Source: Pseudomonadota bacterium (GTDB lineage Bacteria > Pseudomonadota > Alphaproteobacteria > Acetobacterales > Acetobacteraceae). Taken from it: a stretch of 6,520 nt of DNA. Made by a program: the position numbers and the translations under genes. Each line of letters begins with the position of its first letter. The stretch's first letter is position 1. The stretch is taken from assembly GCA_021826565.1 (NCBI GenBank), contig JAKAZJ010000115.1:1-6520 (forward strand). The letters run 5' to 3'. The notes beneath the pieces are model-generated. The model saw only the letters and a list, made by a program, of their open reading frames with translations. It was not told where the DNA came from and did no database searches. This document shows positions 5,629-6,520 of this stretch, in pieces.

Positions 5629-6227
5629 CCGATCCCGCGCATGAACCGGTCCCTGATCCGCGCCGGATCGCGCTCGGTCGTGGCCTCGGGCCGGTCGGAG
5701 CCAATCCGCACCCCGATCACCCAAGGGCCGGGCGCGTGCAGCGCGTGGGCGACCATGGTGTCGAAATCCGCCTCATCCGCGGCCCACGCGCTTTGCGTCA
5801 GGCCCGACTCGCGGGCGATGCCGATCAGGTCGGACGTTTCCGACGCGGCCAGTTGCCCGCCGGTGATCTGATAGGCGCCGTTGTCCTGGATCACGATCAC
5901 CAGATTCGCCGGGCGCTGCGCTGCCACCGTCGCCAGACAGCCAAGCTCCATCAGCAACGATCCGTCGCCTTCCAGTGCCACCACGCGCCGAGCCGGCTGC
6001 GCCAGCGCCACGCCCAGCGCGATCGGGATCGCAAGCCCCATGCTGCCCAGCATGTAGAAATTCTGCGGCCGGTGGCCGGCGCCCCAAAGCTCGAAATTGG
6101 CGAAGCCGATGCCGCCGATCACGGCTTCCTCGTGGTGCAGCTGCGCCACCAGGCGGCGGGTCAGGTCGGCGCGCGCCATCACTTTGGCGGCTGCGCGCGT
6201 GATCGGGTTGTTCGATACGAATGCCAT
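5616..6227 (-). CDS. Thiamine-diphosphate enzyme, sulfopyruvate/phosphonopyruvate decarboxylase beta subunit-like
   Basis: The 203-residue product is the ThDP pyrophosphate-binding domain of a split 2-oxoacid decarboxylase. NFYMLGSMGLA (56-66) and EGDGS (86-90) followed by DN at 115-116 form the ThDP/Mg motif (GDG then Asn about 27 residues on), and NGAYQITGGQ (116-125) follows as in ComE and the C-terminal half of phosphonopyruvate decarboxylase. The SRELF segment usual near the start of those families reads NFELWGAG here (44-51), so the substrate may differ from sulfopyruvate or phosphonopyruvate. Length is normal for a stand-alone beta subunit. A strong GGGGGAGG ribosome binding site lies 5 bases upstream of ATG 6227. 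The alpha subunit gene ends 13 bp before it, so the two are co-expressed, and a nitrilase-like hydrolase follows. Confidence 0.88.
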   Translation of the reverse strand: MAFVSNNPITRAAAKVMARADLTRRLVAQLHHEEAVIGGIGFANFELWGAGHRPQNFYMLGSMGLAIPIALGVALAQPARRVVALEGDGSLLMELGCLATVAAQRPANLVIVIQDNGAYQITGGQLAASETSDLIGIARESGLTQSAWAADEADFDTMVAHALHAPGPWVIGVRIGSDRPEATTERDPARIRDRFMRGIGTTK

Positions 6228-6240
6228 CTGTGCCTCCCCC

Positions 6241-6520
6241 TTATGCCGCGAACACTTTGCCGCCGGTCAGCAGCGGGGACAGGATGAAGCAGGCGGGCAT
6301 TCGGGTGGCCACGGCCTGGCGGATGGAACGATCCAGGATGAACTCCACCTCGTCCTCACGCGACAAGGTGTGGTGTTCCAGGGCCAGGGCGTCCAGGACC
6401 GGGCGCATGGTCTTGGCGACCAGCGCCTGGCCCTGGTTGAATTCGCCCAGCGTGCCGCGTTCCGAGACCATCATCAGGGTCGGGATCTGGAACGGCACGG
6501 GTAGCGAGGCGATCACGTTC
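6241..6520 (-). CDS. Thiamine-diphosphate enzyme, decarboxylase alpha subunit-like (C-terminal part, 5' end outside window)
   Basis: The frame is open from the window edge to TAA at 6241-6243, giving the last 92 or so residues. The segment begins within the Asn-x-hydrophobic helix, followed by IPTLMMVSERG and a NQGQALVAKTMRPVLDAL stretch, which matches the pattern of the ThDP pyrimidine-binding domain of sulfopyruvate decarboxylase alpha (ComD) and related proteins (strand, then RG, then Gln-rich loop, then helix). The end reads RMPACFILSPLLTGG, a typical last strand of the domain. The catalytic Glu and the N-terminus lie outside the window. It directly precedes the beta subunit gene, and the two should form one alpha/beta active site. 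GTG at 6514-6516 is in frame but internal to the domain and is not a start. Confidence 0.8.
   Translation of the reverse strand, partial: NVIASLPVPFQIPTLMMVSERGTLGEFNQGQALVAKTMRPVLDALALEHHTLSREDEVEFILDRSIRQAVATRMPACFILSPLLTGGKVFAA

Noticed and set aside
5543..5704. N-terminal extension of the nitrilase-like protein by 54 residues.
   Set aside because: It overlaps the ThDP beta subunit gene, has low-complexity composition including the translated tandem repeat, and a good ribosome binding site marks 5542 as the start.

Overview
The window is a gene-dense, very GC-rich piece of bacterial chromosome. Codon third positions are strongly G/C. The gene set and the protein sequences look like an alphaproteobacterium, possibly Acetobacteraceae/Rhodospirillales; this placement is an impression from the reading, not a search. 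There are no mobile elements, RNA genes or CRISPR arrays that I can see.

Layout. (1) Positions 1-1433, plus strand: the C-terminal end of a cupin protein, then two closely coupled sugar/nucleotidyl-transferase-like genes of the TIGR04283 (GT2 family) and TIGR04282 (DUF2064) families. These two families are named after arsenosugar biosynthesis and often occur together. (2) Positions 1421-3240, minus strand: nadC and nadA, a two-gene operon for de novo NAD synthesis that lacks nadB. It converges on TIGR04282 with a 13-bp overlap of coding ends. (3) Positions 3241-3521: a 281-bp non-coding gap. It holds the nadA control region, with two copies of a 15-bp palindrome-like operator 60 bp apart, and several GC-rich hairpins towards the end of the next operon. 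(4) Positions 3522-6520, minus strand: a four-gene operon transcribed right to left. It encodes the alpha subunit (partial, runs off the window) and beta subunit of a thiamine-diphosphate 2-oxoacid decarboxylase of the sulfopyruvate/phosphonopyruvate decarboxylase type, a nitrilase-superfamily amidohydrolase, and an HI0933/BaiN-type FAD flavoprotein.

How the genes work together. NadA makes quinolinate from iminoaspartate and dihydroxyacetone phosphate, and NadC turns it into nicotinate mononucleotide. The paired operator suggests repression by a dedicated NAD regulator; NadQ is the candidate known from alphaproteobacteria. The two transferases probably act in one pathway on a sugar-linked product, but the radical SAM enzyme expected for arsenosugars is not in the window. 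In the right-hand operon the split ThDP enzyme and the amidohydrolase plausibly handle one small 2-oxoacid or amide substrate, which the sequence does not identify. The amidohydrolase seems to have Arg where the family has its catalytic Lys, and a 15-bp tandem repeat lies just upstream of it.

The most notable items are the duplicated nadA operator, the altered catalytic site of the nitrilase-like enzyme, and the uncharacterised decarboxylase/amidohydrolase/flavoprotein gene set. Nothing here is clearly a new defence or mobile system.
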